A DNA stretch of 14,307 nucleotides, from positions 1-14,307 of the forward strand of contig JBILWG010000033.1 in NCBI GenBank assembly GCA_044369995.1, given 5' to 3'. The notes below the pieces were generated by a model. It saw only the letters and a list, made by a program, of their open reading frames with translations. It did not search any database and was not told the DNA's origin. This DNA comes from F1-60-MAGs149 sp044369995. Its GTDB lineage: Bacteria > Actinomycetota > Thermoleophilia > Gaiellales > F1-60-MAGs149. This document shows, in pieces, positions 13,958 to 14,307 of this stretch; position 1 is the first letter of the stretch; every line of letters starts with the position of its first letter. Position numbers and translations under genes: made by a program.

Positions 13958-14006
13958 CGGCATGGTACGGCGTGTCGGACATCATCCGACACGCCGTACC
14001 ATGCCG
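13958..14006. repeat. Perfect 22-bp inverted repeat with 5-nt loop over the M24 peptidase promoter
   Basis: The left arm (13958-13979, beginning CGGCATGGTACGG) is an exact reverse complement of the right arm (13985-14006), separated by CATCA. The dyad contains the predicted -10 box TACCAT of the peptidase and ends 3 nt before its start codon. Because of the symmetry an identical TACCAT faces the other way at 13997-14002. It could be an operator, an RNA hairpin, or part of a REP-type composite element with the adjacent repeat. Confidence 0.85.
13962..13967 (-). promoter_or_regulatory. Predicted -10 box of the M24 peptidase (leaderless)
   Basis: TACCAT on the minus strand (13967-13962) is followed by GCCGGT (6 nt) and ATG at 13955. 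There is no ribosome site. The box lies inside the palindrome. Confidence 0.45.
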
Positions 14007-14007
14007 C

Positions 14008-14046
14008 GCGATGCTCCAAAGGGGTCAGACCCTTCTGGGACATCGC
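14008..14046. repeat. REP-like nested palindrome, copy 2
   Basis: GCGATG (14008-14013) pairs with CATCGC (14041-14046) around an imperfect middle stem and an inner GGGTC-A-GACCC palindrome (14022-14032). From GATGC to GACCC it matches the copy at 4947-4969 at 21 of 23 positions, in the same orientation; the right halves differ but keep pairing with their own left halves. Confidence 0.7.
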
Positions 14047-14098
14047 GCTCACCACTGCGAGGCGCTTCATACCTCTCCGCCTGAGCTCCATGGTCATC

Positions 14099-14104
14099 TA
14101 CCCT
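14099..14104 (+). promoter_or_regulatory. Predicted -10 box of the amidohydrolase gene
   Basis: TACCCT is followed by 7 nt and the GTG start at 14112. No ribosome site is seen. Confidence 0.35.
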
Positions 14105-14111
14105 GCCGTGC

Positions 14112-14307
14112 GTGATCCTCGAAGGCGGCACCATCTACACGGCCGATCCCGCCCTGCCGCACGTGCGGGGCCTGCCCATCGATGATCGTGGACGCATCAC
14201 ACGGGGCGTCGAGGCTTGGGAGGGCGATACCTCCAAGGTCTCCAACGAGCGCATCGATCTCGGGGGTCGCACCGTCGTCCCGGGCTTCATCGATGCGCAC
14301 GTGCACT
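14112..14307 (+). CDS. Amidohydrolase-superfamily protein, N-terminal fragment
   Basis: The gene is cut by the right edge. The first 65 residues form the small beta-sandwich start (MILEGGTIYTADPALPHV, then DDRGRIT) and end with GRTVVPGFIDAHVH (52-65). The last motif is the first metal-binding HxH strand of amidohydrolases (His63, His65). Spacing and wording resemble YtcJ/AepA-like amidohydrolases, but the rest of the active site is outside, so the substrate is unknown. GTG at 14112 is the only reasonable start and sits 7 nt after a TACCCT box. Confidence 0.82.
   Translation, partial: MILEGGTIYTADPALPHVRGLPIDDRGRITRGVEAWEGDTSKVSNERIDLGGRTVVPGFIDAHVH

Noticed and set aside
13956..13985. Ten-residue N-terminal extension of the M24 peptidase (ATG at 13985)
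   Set aside because: It would be encoded inside the palindrome and lacks a ribosome site, and the ATG at 13955 has a -10 box at the usual 6 nt.
13921..14115. Small plus-strand open frame across the palindrome and repeat
   Set aside because: It is made mostly of palindromic DNA and the start of the antisense peptidase gene, with no ribosome site or homology that I recognise.
1..14307. Mobile element, prophage, defence island or CRISPR array
   Set aside because: No transposase, integrase, phage structural, nuclease-methylase or spacer-repeat pattern is visible; all genes look chromosomal with similar composition.

Overview
This is a GC-rich stretch of bacterial chromosome with tightly packed housekeeping genes on both strands. 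I see no insertion sequence, tRNA, rRNA or CRISPR array. The content suggests an actinobacterium, perhaps Thermoleophilia/Solirubrobacterales. It combines a Thermus-type isocitrate dehydrogenase, a NudC-type Nudix hydrolase, a DUF2256-DUF3253 fusion and many apparently leaderless genes. This placement is an inference from gene content and was not tested.

Layout from left to right. (1) The 3' end of a uracil-DNA glycosylase-like gene (+) converges on a translationally coupled minus-strand pair, a CDF metal exporter followed by a 3-mercaptopyruvate-type sulfurtransferase. (2) Divergent from that pair are icd (NADP isocitrate dehydrogenase) and then a three-domain CstB-like persulfide dioxygenase/rhodanese (+). 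(3) A nested hairpin repeat separates this gene from the minus-strand meaB-ilvA pair. (4) A LON-domain protein (+) converges on a minus-strand parA-ftsZ pair. (5) A plus-strand operon holds nudC, a metallo-beta-lactamase-fold protein lacking its metal motif, and a DUF2256-DUF3253 protein. Acetolactate decarboxylase follows with its own promoter. (6) An M24 (Xaa-Pro) peptidase lies on the minus strand. (7) A divergent intergenic region contains a perfect 22-bp dyad and a second copy of the hairpin repeat, and then an amidohydrolase runs off the right end.

Some genes may work together. IlvA makes 2-oxobutyrate, which can feed propionyl-CoA and methylmalonyl-CoA metabolism, and MeaB maintains the B12 mutase of that route. 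The sulfurtransferase and the CstB-like protein both handle sulfane sulfur. ParA and FtsZ are both cytomotive/partitioning NTPases and sit next to each other away from any visible dcw or parB gene.

The most interesting signals are these. The FtsZ may carry a roughly 90-residue Pro/Ala-rich N-terminal extension (or a second internal start) and has unusual residues in conserved loops. A -10 box lies exactly 6 nt before the start codon of several genes, indicating leaderless transcripts. A 22-bp perfect palindrome covers the peptidase promoter. A REP-like repeat with an AGGGGTCAGACCC core occurs twice. I found no clear evidence of a wholly new multi-gene defence or mobile system.
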